A DNA stretch of 64,000 nucleotides. It comes from Shewanella sp. MBTL60-007. Its GTDB lineage: Bacteria > Pseudomonadota > Gammaproteobacteria > Enterobacterales > Shewanellaceae. The notes beneath the pieces were generated by a model. The model worked only from the letters and a program-made list of their open reading frames with translations. It did not search any database and was not told where the DNA came from. The stretch covers positions 62,001 through 126,000 of the forward strand of contig NZ_BPET01000004.1 in assembly GCF_019654915.1 (NCBI RefSeq). Direction: 5' to 3'. Made by a program: the position numbers and the translations under genes. This document shows positions 34,863 to 44,515 of the stretch, one piece after another. Within the stretch, counting starts at the first letter, position 1; each line of letters begins with the position of its first letter.

Positions 34863-36323
34863 TCAGATTGGGCGGGAGATGGCTAACTTATTCATACGCG
34901 ATCTCAATGTACTTGGTGGCAGGCCGAGTAGTGCTGCAGCTCCGCTTGCTCCAGATATACGCCATTGTGTCTGTTTAAGCACATGCAAAATGTGTTGCCG
35001 TTCAACCTCTTGCAGAGTTTGATTCGTTATAGGTGTCTGTTTCTGCGTTGCACTTTGCTCGATGAATTGCAGTTGGTTAAACTCAAGTACTGGCCCTTGA
35101 GATAGGATCATCTCGCGCTCCAATACATTTTGCAGTTCGCGTACGTTCCCCGGCCAGTTGTGCTGCATAAGTTTAGTCATACCTTTTTGGCTAACCTGAC
35201 TAATTTTCTTACCTAATTTACGATTCAAATCTTCAATTAAATGGCTGACAATTTCTGGAATATCGCTTAGACGTTGCCTTAGTGGTGGCACCACAATAGG
35301 GAATACATTGAGACGATAATAGAGATCCATACGAAACAGGCCTTGCTCTACACGTTTTTGTAGATCGTGGTGAGTGGCGGTGATAAGACGAATATCTACC
35401 TTGATACTTTGGCTGCTACCCACTCGCTCAAACTCCTGCTCTTGGATCACTCTTAGTAATTTAGATTGGGCCTCTAGACTAAGCTCTGCGACTTCATCTA
35501 GAAACAGCGTACCTTGGTGGGCAAGTTCGAAGCGCCCTTTGCGGCGACTCGTTGCACCTGTATAGGCACCTTTTTCATGACCAAATAGCTCACTTTCCAA
35601 TAATGCACTGGAGAATGCGGCGCAATTAACGCTGATAAGAGGCTTGTCGGCGCGATTACTGAGGCGGTGCAGATTTCGGGCGACAAGCTCTTTGCCTGTA
35701 CCGTTTTCACCACTGATTAATACGGTACTTTCAGTATTGGAAACGAGCTTAATCTGTTGGATGAGTTGATTGATTGGCTGGCTACTTCCCGATATTTCAA
35801 CGTCACCAGTACGGTCTGCCAGTTCAAGCTGTAGGTATTGATTCTCAAACGACAGTTTCTCTGAAAGGGCTTGTACCTGCTCAAGAGCTTGCCTTAAAGA
35901 GCGTTCAGTCTGTTTCTGAATACTAATGTCACGAAATATCGCCACCACCCCCATGAGTACGCCTTCTTTATAGACTGGGGTTGAAGTGTAGTGCACCGGA
36001 AAGCTACTACCATCTTTACGCCAGAAGACTTCGTGAGAGATCTCACGGGCAATACCGTCATTGAGAGTGTTGTAGATGGGGCAGTCATCTTTATGATAAT
36101 GGCTGCCGTCACTGTGGCTATGGTGGTGGCAATCGTGAATATTCTTACCGAGTAATTCATGGGCTTGCCAGCCAGTCATTCTCTCAGCTGCGGGATTAAT
36201 AAACACCGCATTGCCATCAAGATCGAAACCGTAGATCCCTTCACTGACGGCATTCAAGATAAGTTGATTTTCGGGCAGGAACTCAGAATGAGTGGTGTTG
36301 GCTTCAAGGTTGATCGCTGACAT
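34863..36323 (-). CDS. PAS-domain sigma-54-dependent activator (Fis-type HTH)
   Basis: 486 residues. N-terminal PAS domain (about 20-145) with a His/Cys-rich segment HDCHHHSHSDGSHYHKDDCP; short coiled coil; AAA+ domain with Walker A GENGTGKE, the sigma-54 contact loop GAYTGA (Tyr in place of Phe), GTLFLDEVAELS and R-finger region; C-terminal Fis helix-turn-helix (WRISGASGAAALLGLPPSTLRSRMNKL). No receiver domain, so the PAS domain is the probable sensor. Target unknown; no -24/-12 promoter was recognised nearby. Neighbours ccoG and a thioredoxin-like gene suggest a redox theme. Confidence 0.9.
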   Translation of the reverse strand: MSAINLEANTTHSEFLPENQLILNAVSEGIYGFDLDGNAVFINPAAERMTGWQAHELLGKNIHDCHHHSHSDGSHYHKDDCPIYNTLNDGIAREISHEVFWRKDGSSFPVHYTSTPVYKEGVLMGVVAIFRDISIQKQTERSLRQALEQVQALSEKLSFENQYLQLELADRTGDVEISGSSQPINQLIQQIKLVSNTESTVLISGENGTGKELVARNLHRLSNRADKPLISVNCAAFSSALLESELFGHEKGAYTGATSRRKGRFELAHQGTLFLDEVAELSLEAQSKLLRVIQEQEFERVGSSQSIKVDIRLITATHHDLQKRVEQGLFRMDLYYRLNVFPIVVPPLRQRLSDIPEIVSHLIEDLNRKLGKKISQVSQKGMTKLMQHNWPGNVRELQNVLEREMILSQGPVLEFNQLQFIEQSATQKQTPITNQTLQEVERQHILHVLKQTQWRISGASGAAALLGLPPSTLRSRMNKLAISRPI

Positions 36324-36369
36324 AGCTGGATACTCATTGACGATGACTCGTGAGAGTATACGCTAAAAT

Positions 36370-36399
36370 GATAAGGTCACGAAATAGCGTGACCTTATC
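36370..36399. terminator. Terminator between thioredoxin-like gene and sigma-54 activator gene
   Basis: Perfect 12-bp inverted repeat GATAAGGTCACG / CGTGACCTTATC with a 6-base loop; on the - strand it is followed by ATTTT. It lies 20 bases past the stop of the thioredoxin-like gene. Confidence 0.65.
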
Positions 36400-36418
36400 T
36401 CTTAGCTAGCCGAGGGAG

Positions 36419-36961
36419 CTAGCCTTTGGCTTTGTTTAAACCATGTAATACTGATTCCATGGTCAGCTGGCTAGGTAACACAATGCCATTTGGTGCACCC
36501 GGGCCGTAGATTTTATTATAGGGCGTCCCACCTCTGCCTTGGGTTTGCATATAACTTTCTACCACGACATTAGGCTGGCTCCAGTCACCCTGCATCAATA
36601 TGATATTGCTTTGGGTTAAGGCGTTGACGATTTTCTCCCTGTGAGTCACAGAGGCTTTATTGGCGAGGCAGATATTGCACCAGTCTGCTGTGATATCAAC
36701 AAATACCGTATAACCCTCGTCCACAAGTGGTTGGATTTGGCTTGGAGTGAGCGTTTGCCAATGAAGCCGTTTATAGGCGTCATAATCTTCACCATAGTTG
36801 AGAAAGCCAAACACGGCACCTACGCTCATCGCCATAAAGCCTAAAACCACAAGTACGCCGTTAGGAATATATTTTCCCTTCACTTTTAGCCCGACTAGCA
36901 CGGCAATAAGGGAACAAATCAGTGCAAAGAAAACCAGAATCGATACTGAAATGGTGCTCAT
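36419..36961 (-). CDS. Membrane-anchored thioredoxin-like protein (DsbD C-terminal type)
   Basis: About 180 residues: two membrane helices (5-28 and 37-55) and a thioredoxin fold with the active site FVDITADWCNICLANKASV (CNIC) and the cis-Pro region RGGTPYNKIYG. It looks like the gamma domain of DsbD without the transporter part. ATG 36961 is chosen because GGAG lies five bases upstream; an ATG at 36997 has none. Probably reduces a periplasmic partner; which one is not shown. Confidence 0.82.
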   Translation of the reverse strand: MSTISVSILVFFALICSLIAVLVGLKVKGKYIPNGVLVVLGFMAMSVGAVFGFLNYGEDYDAYKRLHWQTLTPSQIQPLVDEGYTVFVDITADWCNICLANKASVTHREKIVNALTQSNIILMQGDWSQPNVVVESYMQTQGRGGTPYNKIYGPGAPNGIVLPSQLTMESVLHGLNKAKG

Positions 36962-37221
36962 TAATACTCCATGATATTTAATAGATGATGACTCCAAAGC
37001 TTAGAGAGTTTAGCTGTGTTCAACTGTTTTAATTACATTATTTTTTACTCGTTAGCGATAAATTGCTTAATTTGGACGTGATATTGAACGCTGCAAGCTG
37101 AGTTTAACCAGATCTTTATCCCTTTGTCATTTCAGCTTATCTCAATTGATAGTATGAGCTCCTTGGTTCAATCATGTATATTGTGGCGATTAACGTAGTC
37201 ACACGACAAGAAAGGAAAGAG

Positions 37222-37836
37222 ATGAGTATTAGCGCTTGGCTAGGCTTACTAGCTATCTGCTGTTTGGGAGCCATGTCACCGGGCCCGAGTTTAGCTATGG
37301 TGGTAAGGCACACTTTAGGTGGCGGTCGAGGTAAAGGTATCATCTGCGCTTGGGCGCACTCTATCGGCATTGGGGTTTATGCCTTAGTGACCCTATTAGG
37401 TTTGGCGGTTTTGTTAAAACAAGCGCCTATGGTGTTTAACGGTATCGCAGTCATTGGTGCATTGTATCTGGCGTATATGGGCGTGCAGGCATTGCGTTCA
37501 AAAGGTGGCATGTCAGATAAACTCGCTGCTGGGGAGTCAACTGATGCATTTACCGCAGCTCGAGATGGTTTAGCAATATCACTATTTAACCCTAAGATTA
37601 TGTTGTTTTTCTTGGCGCTATTCAGCCAGTTTGTGATGGTGGCCGATAGTGTGACCGGCAAGGCGTTAATTGTGCTAACTCCGCTAATTGTCGATGGGCT
37701 ATGGTATACCTTAATTGCACTTATTTTGTCTCATTCTGCAGTGTTACCTAAGCTGAGAGAGAAAGCCGCTTTAATCGATAAATTATCGGGTGTGGTGTTA
37801 ATTTTATTAGCAGTGCGGGTTGTTGTGACGCTGTAA
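37222..37836 (+). CDS. LysE/RhtB family amino-acid exporter
   Basis: About 204 residues with six membrane helices. The N-terminal WLGLLAICCLGAMSPGPSLAMVVRHTLGGGRGKGI is the LysE signature, and GVQALRSKGG and ALFSQF segments follow. ATG 37222 has AAGGAAAGAG directly upstream; the longer frame from 37174 adds a polar stretch untypical of the family. Substrate cannot be told. Stands alone with a strong terminator. Confidence 0.88.
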   Translation: MSISAWLGLLAICCLGAMSPGPSLAMVVRHTLGGGRGKGIICAWAHSIGIGVYALVTLLGLAVLLKQAPMVFNGIAVIGALYLAYMGVQALRSKGGMSDKLAAGESTDAFTAARDGLAISLFNPKIMLFFLALFSQFVMVADSVTGKALIVLTPLIVDGLWYTLIALILSHSAVLPKLREKAALIDKLSGVVLILLAVRVVVTL

Positions 37837-37860
37837 GTTGTGCAGTTAAAGATATAAAAA

Positions 37861-37890
37861 AACGCCATCAATATGATGGCGTTTTTTATT
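37861..37890. terminator. Terminator after the LysE-type gene
   Basis: Perfect stem AACGCCATCA / TGATGGCGTT with loop ATA, A-run before and TTTTTATT after; can serve both this gene and the opposing DUF3144 gene. Confidence 0.9.
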
Positions 37891-37918
37891 GTATGCTTAG
37901 CCGTTAATCTTAACGTGA

Positions 37919-38245
37919 TTAAGAGTTAAATACCTGTACGGCATCATCTTTAGCCGCTTCTGGCTCAGGCTCACGAGACTGAACTGGATTTCTGATATGG
38001 TCATCCAAGTTATCATTTAACATGGCTTTATATTCATCAGTAAACCATTCAAGTGCATTATCTTTTTCAGCAGCAAGATCCGATGATTTCAACGCGGCTT
38101 CAAATGCATTGAAGCGAGAGGCTGCAAAACGCATAGCCGTACCGACTTTACCGACATCTTGCTCTTTAGCTGCGAGTTCGTTCGCCAACGCAATGAATTG
38201 ATCGGCTAGTTCAAAAATGGTGGTTTCTTTTTTAGCTTCTGACAT
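37919..38245 (-). CDS. DUF3144 family protein
   Basis: 108 residues, soluble, helical and acidic. FELADQFIALANELAAKEQDVGKVGTAMRFAASRFNAFEA and the later EWFTDEYKAMLNDNLDDHI are the DUF3144 pattern. Function unknown. Monocistronic. Confidence 0.85.
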   Translation of the reverse strand: MSEAKKETTIFELADQFIALANELAAKEQDVGKVGTAMRFAASRFNAFEAALKSSDLAAEKDNALEWFTDEYKAMLNDNLDDHIRNPVQSREPEPEAAKDDAVQVFNS

Positions 38246-38319
38246 CTTGCTTCTGCTCTTATTTACGTATGGTAGTGACTCGATTCTATCTTAAATGAGC
38301 CATTAATGAACCATTGTTA

Positions 38320-38874
38320 TTAACTATTGGGATCTGAGTCTACCACCACACTGCCATTATTCGAGTCATAAGTAATCGATAAGTTGGTGTTATCTGTGTA
38401 GTCATATCTGCAAACACCGAGTGCGATATAATTTGCTTTATAGTCTGTTTCATCGGTGGTGCCAGATTCTGAAACCGTAGGCTCATTGTTTTGAAAGAGC
38501 ACTTGCCATACAGAGATACAATCTTCGACGTTATCGAGCTGAGGCGAGGCTTCATTATCGGTGAAATAGTGCTGCGCGGGCCAACCGTTAGCATTAAAGT
38601 CGACATGGGTGTCATCTGAGTCGCCAAACACAGGCAGGTTTTCGGCAGGGCCATCACCGACCTTCACCGCCCATACGGCTCTGGCTAAATCGATACCAGA
38701 CTTAAAGGCGCCGCCAGTGGCTTTAACGTGAGAGACCTGAGCGTCTTCTGATAGGCTAAGAAATTTTGGCGCAGCCACAACCGCAAGAATACCTAAAATG
38801 ATAATGACGACAACCAGTTCAATCAGAGTGAAGCCTGAATGCCGTTTATAAGAGTGGTTTGGAGAGTACATCAA
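38320..38874 (-). CDS. Type IV pilin-like protein (MSHA/prepilin type)
   Basis: 184 residues. The class III prepilin leader ends HSG before [25 protein letters not shown], so cleavage by prepilin peptidase is between Gly and Phe with Glu5 conserved. The globular part has two Cys (CISVWQV and VCRYDY) that could form the D-loop disulfide. It resembles MSHA pilins (MshA/MshB), but no other msh or pil gene is nearby, so it is an orphan pilin. Its shaft or adhesion role is unknown. Confidence 0.82.
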   Translation of the reverse strand: MMYSPNHSYKRHSGFTLIELVVVIIILGILAVVAAPKFLSLSEDAQVSHVKATGGAFKSGIDLARAVWAVKVGDGPAENLPVFGDSDDTHVDFNANGWPAQHYFTDNEASPQLDNVEDCISVWQVLFQNNEPTVSESGTTDETDYKANYIALGVCRYDYTDNTNLSITYDSNNGSVVVDSDPNS

Positions 38875-39124
38875 TTGCTGTCCAAAGATTAGTGAGGCGC
38901 TATATTAACACTGACAATTTTTAATACCAGTGATCAAAGGTTGGTTTTTGTCGTAGAAGATAGTGCCTAAGATGACAAAATTGTTAGCGTTTCCTTCTTC
39001 TCAATAGAGAGCCCACCAGTTAATCACAGTTAAAGTTTGTTTTACTGGTTATCTTAGCGCTAACGATTGCAAGTGATACTGCGACCTTTTAAGCTTAGGC
39101 AAATTTTTATCTTGAGGTTAGAGC

Positions 39125-39793
39125 ATGACTGCGCACTCTAGTTGGTCATCATTTATAAACGAGCAGCAGCAACAAGCCTATTTTCAGTCAATGCAGCAGT
39201 TTGTCCAAGCTGAACGCGCAGCGGGTAAGGTGATCTACCCGCCTGAGGCTGAGGTGCTTGCCGCGTTTGACTCAACGCCGCTGGATAAGGTGCGAGTGGT
39301 ACTCATTGGACAAGACCCCTATCATGGTCCAGAGCAGGCACATGGTTTGTGCTTCTCGGTTAAACTCGGAGTCAAGACGCCGCCATCACTGGTAAATATG
39401 TACAAAGAGTTGGCTAGCGATATCGACGGTTTTACTGTGCCAGACCACGGCAATTTGAGCCGCTGGGCCGAGCAGGGGATTTTGATGCTCAACACGGTAT
39501 TAACCGTAGAGCAAGGCAAGGCGCATTCTCATGCAAAATCTGGTTGGGAAACCTTTACTGCTAACGCTTTAGCACTGCTAAATGAGCAACCTCAACCTAT
39601 TATTTTTGTACTCTGGGGCGCCCACGCTATTAAGAAAGGCAAAGGGATTAATGCGCCGCAGCATCAGATCATCTCTGGGCCGCACCCTTCGCCTTTATCG
39701 GCCTATCGAGGCTTTTTCGGGTGTAAGCACTTTTCAAAAATCAATGAGCTATTACAAGCTAGAGGCGAAGCGCCGATAGACTGGCAGGTATAA
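39125..39793 (+). CDS. ung: Uracil-DNA glycosylase
   Basis: 222 residues, family 1 UDG. The water-activating loop [18 protein letters not shown], the Pro-rich [12 protein letters not shown], the uracil-Asn strand [10 protein letters not shown] and the DNA-intercalating [13 protein letters not shown] are all intact. Removes uracil from DNA. Single gene closed by a terminator. Confidence 0.96.
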   Translation: MTAHSSWSSFINEQQQQAYFQSMQQFVQAERAAGKVIYPPEAEVLAAFDSTPLDKVRVVLIGQDPYHGPEQAHGLCFSVKLGVKTPPSLVNMYKELASDIDGFTVPDHGNLSRWAEQGILMLNTVLTVEQGKAHSHAKSGWETFTANALALLNEQPQPIIFVLWGAHAIKKGKGINAPQHQIISGPHPSPLSAYRGFFGCKHFSKINELLQARGEAPIDWQV

Positions 39794-39811
39794 TCGTCTT
39801 CTATATAAAGC

Positions 39812-39838
39812 AAAAAAGAGCGCGTTGCGCTCTTTTTT
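39812..39838 (+). terminator. Terminator after ung
   Basis: Stem GAGCGC / GCGCTC with loop GTT, extended by A6/T6. Confidence 0.9.
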
Positions 39839-39894
39839 ATCTTTCCAATTAAGCTAGTTTCTTCAGCCCAAGCGATGTTGAGTTGTAAGCAGGA

Positions 39895-41823
39895 TTAAAG
39901 ATGCTTGTCCAAGAACTCGCTTAACTCATCAAAGGCGACCTTTCGGTTTTTAGGATCATCTAAGAAATGGGTACCGTCTTCAAACTCGATATATTTAATA
40001 TCCAGCTTACTTTTAGCTTGGTTATAAAAGTCTTTAGATTGACTGTAGTTAACTCGGGTATCTCTGGTACCATGAATTAACAGAATGGGGGCTTTTATCT
40101 GATCAATATGCTTGATTGCCGAAACCTGATCTAATGCTTTCAGTGCTGCACTGTCATTAGAGGCTACGATGTTATCGACATAGGTAGACAGTCTCTCTTC
40201 ATCTTTAATCATCTCTTTTAGATCGCTTATACCTGCGATACTAACGACACAGTCAAAGCGTTCACTATCTTGAAACGCTGCGGTTAGCGCGACGTATCCA
40301 CCATAGCTGGCACCAACGATACAGGCATTTTTAGCAACAATATTTTGTTTATCTAACCAAGCAACACCATCCATCACGTCTTGCTGCATACGCTTGCCCC
40401 ACTGGTAATAACCTGCAGTTTCAAACTCAGTGCCATAACCTTCAGAGCCCCTGAAGTTCATCTGTAGTACAGCGTAGCCTTGGCTGGCGATGAGTTGTAC
40501 TAGCGGGTCGAAGTAGCGCATATCACGAGCATGGGGGCCACCATGGGGTAACACCACAAATGCAGGCTTCTCTCCCGGCTTTAGGTTGTTAGGCATTGTG
40601 AGGTAAGCAGGGATCATAACCCCATCACTTGCTGGATATTGAGTTGGCTGAACAGTTGCGAGTGGCACGTTCTCAAGTTGTGGATATTGAGAGAACCAGA
40701 TCCCTCCCTTATTAGCTGTCAGATCTAACCAGAAATACTTACCGGGAGAGTTATCCTTAATCGCATAGGCTAACACCTTGGTGTCATCGTCACTCTTACT
40801 GGCAATTGAAACTTCATAACCGGGTAGCGCGGCTTGGACATTGTTGAGTAGCTGGCTATCCTTTTCGTCGAAGTAATGACGTTGCATAAAGTCCTCTTTC
40901 CAGACAACACCGACTAATTCACCACTGCCGTTTTCTAAGCCACCACTTAAGTCAAATGTGTCATGACCAAACACCTTTTGGCTGAACTCTCCGGCTTCAA
41001 TATCGTATAGCCACAGGGCTTGACGCCCAGTTTCTCGGTCGCTCATCACATAGGCTTTAGTACCATCGTCAGATAACGAAAGGATGTTGAAGCTATGACC
41101 TACGCCAAACTTGCGTTTATGCAGTAACTTAAAGTCTTCGTTGGCATTCTTACGATACCAGGTGCTAATAAAATGCCCCTTATCGTCAAAAATCCCCTGT
41201 CGCTTTTCGCCTGCAATGCCTAAACGAATAGTGCCATTAATATCAGGGTACCAGCTAGAGACATCGTATTTATTGGCAAACTCTTTTTCAAAGTCTCCAT
41301 TTTCAAGATCAACAGTAAAGACACTGTACGCTTTATCGCGAGAGTCATAAGTACTGACAATTACTTGATCTTCTTTAGCTGGTAAGCTTGATAGTAACTG
41401 ATAAGACTGGACTTTATGTCCTTGGCTTTTTCTTAGCCGCTTATGGGTGAGCTCGCGAACTTCTTTATTTTGAACATCGATGGAGTAGAGGCGAGAGACC
41501 CGATAATAGATGCCACGATAGTAGCCAGGGTAGCTAGTTCCTATCAATACATACTTGTCGCCAGACCATCGAACATAATCGACTCTATCTTTTGCCTTCT
41601 TTAGTTGGGCTAACGGGGTGATCTTATTATTACCAAAAGCGGACAACACGACTTGTGGGCCATTCTTGGTATTGTAAATGGCCACAATCGATTTACCGTT
41701 GGGTGAGACTTGAGCGGACTCGATCATTTTTAGTTTAGAGAAATGCGTAGCTGTAATCTTGCTGGCTTTAGCTGGCGCTACAAGCAATACCGCTAAGAAT
41801 AGGGTCTTAACTAAGTTATGCAT
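39895..41823 (-). CDS. S9 family prolyl-oligopeptidase-like peptidase
   Basis: 642 residues: signal peptide (LFLAVLLVAPAKA), seven-bladed propeller region to about 380, then an alpha/beta hydrolase domain with nucleophile Ser in VGASYGGYVAL, Asp in HGTRDTRVNYSQS and His in EFEDGTHFL; also VVLPHGGPHARDMRYFDPLVQ. That is the dipeptidyl-aminopeptidase/acylaminoacyl-peptidase type common in Shewanella. Probably periplasmic peptide degradation. Monocistronic. Confidence 0.9.
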   Translation of the reverse strand: MHNLVKTLFLAVLLVAPAKASKITATHFSKLKMIESAQVSPNGKSIVAIYNTKNGPQVVLSAFGNNKITPLAQLKKAKDRVDYVRWSGDKYVLIGTSYPGYYRGIYYRVSRLYSIDVQNKEVRELTHKRLRKSQGHKVQSYQLLSSLPAKEDQVIVSTYDSRDKAYSVFTVDLENGDFEKEFANKYDVSSWYPDINGTIRLGIAGEKRQGIFDDKGHFISTWYRKNANEDFKLLHKRKFGVGHSFNILSLSDDGTKAYVMSDRETGRQALWLYDIEAGEFSQKVFGHDTFDLSGGLENGSGELVGVVWKEDFMQRHYFDEKDSQLLNNVQAALPGYEVSIASKSDDDTKVLAYAIKDNSPGKYFWLDLTANKGGIWFSQYPQLENVPLATVQPTQYPASDGVMIPAYLTMPNNLKPGEKPAFVVLPHGGPHARDMRYFDPLVQLIASQGYAVLQMNFRGSEGYGTEFETAGYYQWGKRMQQDVMDGVAWLDKQNIVAKNACIVGASYGGYVALTAAFQDSERFDCVVSIAGISDLKEMIKDEERLSTYVDNIVASNDSAALKALDQVSAIKHIDQIKAPILLIHGTRDTRVNYSQSKDFYNQAKSKLDIKYIEFEDGTHFLDDPKNRKVAFDELSEFLDKHL

Positions 41824-41955
41824 AAATTACTAATTCCATTTAGTGATAAATTGTGGGTTCTTTTCGAGCTCTAGGAGTATATAGACTTAAACTTTAGATG
41901 TTAACAGAATGTATGCAAAAATTGTGGTGGTTGAATTAACTTGCAGAAACACCCT

Positions 41956-42693
41956 CTACCCAACCAAAAAGTAAAGCCCAAATCCAAGGCAAGCTAAGCA
42001 AATACCAATATTGATCGCTTCGGGCCAGCTCACCACCTTCTCCAGTAAGATGAGAATCGATAGCGCTAAGATCCAACCTATATGCATTACTCCAACAATC
42101 AGCAACAGCGCCATTAATAGCCAGCAGCAACCCACACAGTATTGGCCGTGTTTTAGTCCCATCTTGATAGCGCCGAGATTGCCCTCTTGCCACTGGGTCA
42201 TAAGAAAGTTAAGTGGCGAGCGGCAGTGGTTTAAACACTGCTGTTTTAAGGGAGAGATCTGATAGATGCCGATAATAATCAATAAGATACCACTGAAAAT
42301 AGGGTTGCCGCTCTGCATCATAGGTGTCATTAGCGTTAGTTCATGGAGTTGCCACTGTACAAGGGTAATAATCAAGCTGTATAGGCTCCAGATCAGCAGA
42401 TAACCAAGAATAAAGAGATTAGAGGAGACAAACTCCGCCGATCTCTGTCGGCGAGTGCGACTGATCTTAGCGAACAACATGATCATAGGTGTGGCTGAAG
42501 GCATCATCATACCTACCATCATCACCGCCCACATAATAAAAACGAAGCTCAGCTCATACAGCCCCCAATGGGGTGACATAACCATGGTCATATCAAACAA
42601 CATGTAATACCAACTGAGGCCGGTAAGCAGCAGGATACTGACCCAAGTGATGGGCGAGTGGAGACTGTGAGTAATTTGCGAGAGACTAGCCAC
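41956..42693 (-). CDS. DUF2182 membrane protein
   Basis: 245 residues with six to seven membrane helices. The typical DUF2182 run is AVMMVGMMMPSATPMIMLFAKISR, and the later GLKHGQYCVGCCWLLMALLL with paired Cys. The family is described as predicted metal-binding integral membrane proteins. It is 45 bases downstream of a DUF1326 gene on the same strand; the two families often occur as a pair. Function unknown. Confidence 0.88.
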   Translation of the reverse strand: MASLSQITHSLHSPITWVSILLLTGLSWYYMLFDMTMVMSPHWGLYELSFVFIMWAVMMVGMMMPSATPMIMLFAKISRTRRQRSAEFVSSNLFILGYLLIWSLYSLIITLVQWQLHELTLMTPMMQSGNPIFSGILLIIIGIYQISPLKQQCLNHCRSPLNFLMTQWQEGNLGAIKMGLKHGQYCVGCCWLLMALLLIVGVMHIGWILALSILILLEKVVSWPEAINIGICLACLGFGLYFLVG

Positions 42694-42738
42694 TTGTAAA
42701 CCTCACTGTCTGCATTCTACCTCTGCTATAGGTTAGGC

Positions 42739-43362
42739 TCACCCGTTTGGCCACTGAACATTGGCCTTTGCGGCAAATTTGCCCGGATGGTTAAAGCTTA
42801 GCGCATCGTGTTTAAGCCACATGCTCTCTGTGGTACCGATCCGGCCATCGTTCCAAATAAAACCACCGTCAGGAAAGCTAATGTGTACGTGCTGATTTTC
42901 ACCAGTTACAGGGTTGAGTAGCGGTTTTTGTTGGACTTTCATTACCCCTTCAACATCGAAAGAAGGGCTCTCTTCACTGGTGTCCATATTGATATCGACA
43001 ATAACCGGACCTACAACTGTGGTAAATGTGCTGGCGAGGGCTTCTAATGGCATTCCGCCTGCTGCGCCTGAAAATATCGTCGCTAGTGCTGTGACCTGTT
43101 CCTCATTGGCACTCGAGTCAATAAACAAGATGCAAGTGCCGTTTCCTTCATGGATAGCACCAGGCCATTTTAAGGCCAGCACAAGCTTTAAACCGTCGAG
43201 CTTAATCTGATTTAAATGGCCATGGTTGATCATAAAGCCGAGTAAGGCTTCGCATGAGCCAAAATCGGGAAAACCTGCAAATTGGCAGCCACAACCATGG
43301 TTACAGTTACAGGTTTCAATCTGGTGCATATCTAGCGACCAGTTGTTAATTTCAGTGTTCAT
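42739..43362 (-). CDS. DUF1326 protein
   Basis: 207 residues, soluble, no signal peptide. The N-terminal Cys-rich motif CNCNHGCGCQFAGFPDFGSCEA is the DUF1326 hallmark and could bind a metal; later HISFPDGGFIWNDGRIGTTESM. Pairs with the DUF2182 gene immediately downstream. Function unknown; metal handling is a reasonable guess from Cys content. Confidence 0.88.
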   Translation of the reverse strand: MNTEINNWSLDMHQIETCNCNHGCGCQFAGFPDFGSCEALLGFMINHGHLNQIKLDGLKLVLALKWPGAIHEGNGTCILFIDSSANEEQVTALATIFSGAAGGMPLEALASTFTTVVGPVIVDINMDTSEESPSFDVEGVMKVQQKPLLNPVTGENQHVHISFPDGGFIWNDGRIGTTESMWLKHDALSFNHPGKFAAKANVQWPNG

Positions 43363-43570
43363 AACACCTGTCCAAATAATGAAAAGATGTTGTTAAGTAT
43401 AGTCTTGTCGAATCGGGGTTATGAGTAACGAGAGGGGGCAGAACGAGGGGAACTGGATGAAAGTTGTCGAGATTTTTCAAGCCATTGTTTTAATTGATTC
43501 ACCTTTTTGAGTATATAGCTGAAAGGCTTAAACAACTTCCTTTCAGCAGCAATAAGTCTAATAACAGCTA

Positions 43571-44197
43571 TTACTGAAAGCTATAGCAGTGGCTAGGGGT
43601 GATAATAAAGGGTAATGGCACATCCCAATGCTCGCAGGGGAGGCTATCAACTTGCTGACAATCATGAGCATAGCCTATGGGTAAAGGCTTGCCCTTGTGT
43701 TGCCAGTTAGCGAGTGTCCTATCATAGAAACCGCCGCCCATGCCCATGCGATTACCTTGCTTATCGAAGGCCACAAGCGGTGTGATCACCACATCGATCT
43801 GATGGGGGAGTTGCATCTGGGTGATATCGAGTTTTGGCTCCCAGATACGCATATGGTTTTTTTGCATCTGGGTATCGGCTTGGTAGCGTAGAAAGAGCAG
43901 GTTCCCAGGACTAAAAGGGTGCAACCGTGGCAAATACACCTCAATACCAGCCTGCCAAAGCGCGTCGATAAGCGGCGTAGTGTCGAGTTCACCGTCATTG
44001 GTTAAGTAGAGGGCAACACGTTGCGCCTTGAGCTGTTTAAGTCTTGATAGGGTAAAGTCCGCCGCACTTTTCGCAAAGCTGCTTTGTTGCTCTGTCGTTA
44101 ATGAACGACGCGCTTCTCTCACCTGGCTGCGGATCGCTTTACGGCATACTTTATCGCTCGCGCTGGATGAGAACTGAGGCGGTAACTGGGACGGCAT
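43571..44197 (-). CDS. ygfA: 5-formyltetrahydrofolate cyclo-ligase
   Basis: About 208 residues. KAIRSQVREARRSLT at the start, DVVITPLVAFDKQGNRMGMGGGFYDRTLA with the Gly-rich ATP loop, and YAHDCQQVDSLPCEHWDVPL are diagnostic. It converts 5-formyl-THF to methenyl-THF. ATG 44197 is preferred, with TTG 44203 as an alternative. In many gammaproteobacteria it follows zapA and the 6S RNA gene; here those lie at 55.5-56.1 kb on the same strand, so 11 kb of other DNA separates them. Confidence 0.93.
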   Translation of the reverse strand: MPSQLPPQFSSSASDKVCRKAIRSQVREARRSLTTEQQSSFAKSAADFTLSRLKQLKAQRVALYLTNDGELDTTPLIDALWQAGIEVYLPRLHPFSPGNLLFLRYQADTQMQKNHMRIWEPKLDITQMQLPHQIDVVITPLVAFDKQGNRMGMGGGFYDRTLANWQHKGKPLPIGYAHDCQQVDSLPCEHWDVPLPFIITPSHCYSFQ

Positions 44198-44299
44198 AAT
44201 CAAAGGGCTCCTATTAATGAGTTAAGCAGCTTAACATATAAAAGCAGGTTCTAGGTTCGAGGAAAAGCAAAGAAAGGTTATAGGGAAAAGGCCGGAAGA

Positions 44300-44418
44300 G
44301 CAGAGACGGTTTAAAGATGGTGCAAGCAGAGACGGTTTAAAGACGGTGAAAGCAGAGACGGTTTAAAGATGGTGCAAGCAGAGACGGTTTAAAGATGGTG
44401 CAAGCAGAGACGGGAAAA
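44300..44418 (+). repeat. 26-bp tandem repeat array
   Basis: Four full units of 26 bases plus a partial fifth; three units begin GCAGAGACGGTTTAAAGATG and continue GTGCAA, and one has GACGGTGAAA at the end. Directly upstream of ygfA inside the 44204-44847 gap, which holds no gene. About 250 bases later (44516 on) the same block, including its leader AAAGAAAGGTTATAGGG, is repeated. Confidence 0.9.
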
Positions 44419-44438
44419 GCGGTTTTAATCTTACTTTT

Positions 44439-44464
44439 GTAGGTCGGGCTTTAGCCCGTCAAAG
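44439..44464 (+). repeat. GTAG-REP element 4 (short form)
   Basis: GTAGG followed by TCGGGCTTTAGCCCGTC without the second palindrome and tail that the other eight copies have. Confidence 0.8.
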
Positions 44465-44515
44465 AGTTAGGTGTTATGAAAAGCAGACCCTAGAACCTAG
44501 AAAGGGTAAAGCCGG

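Noticed and set aside
38320..38874. Part of an MSHA pilus operon
   Set aside because: The protein is a pilin, but no msh, pil or secretion gene is adjacent, so only an orphan pilin is reported.
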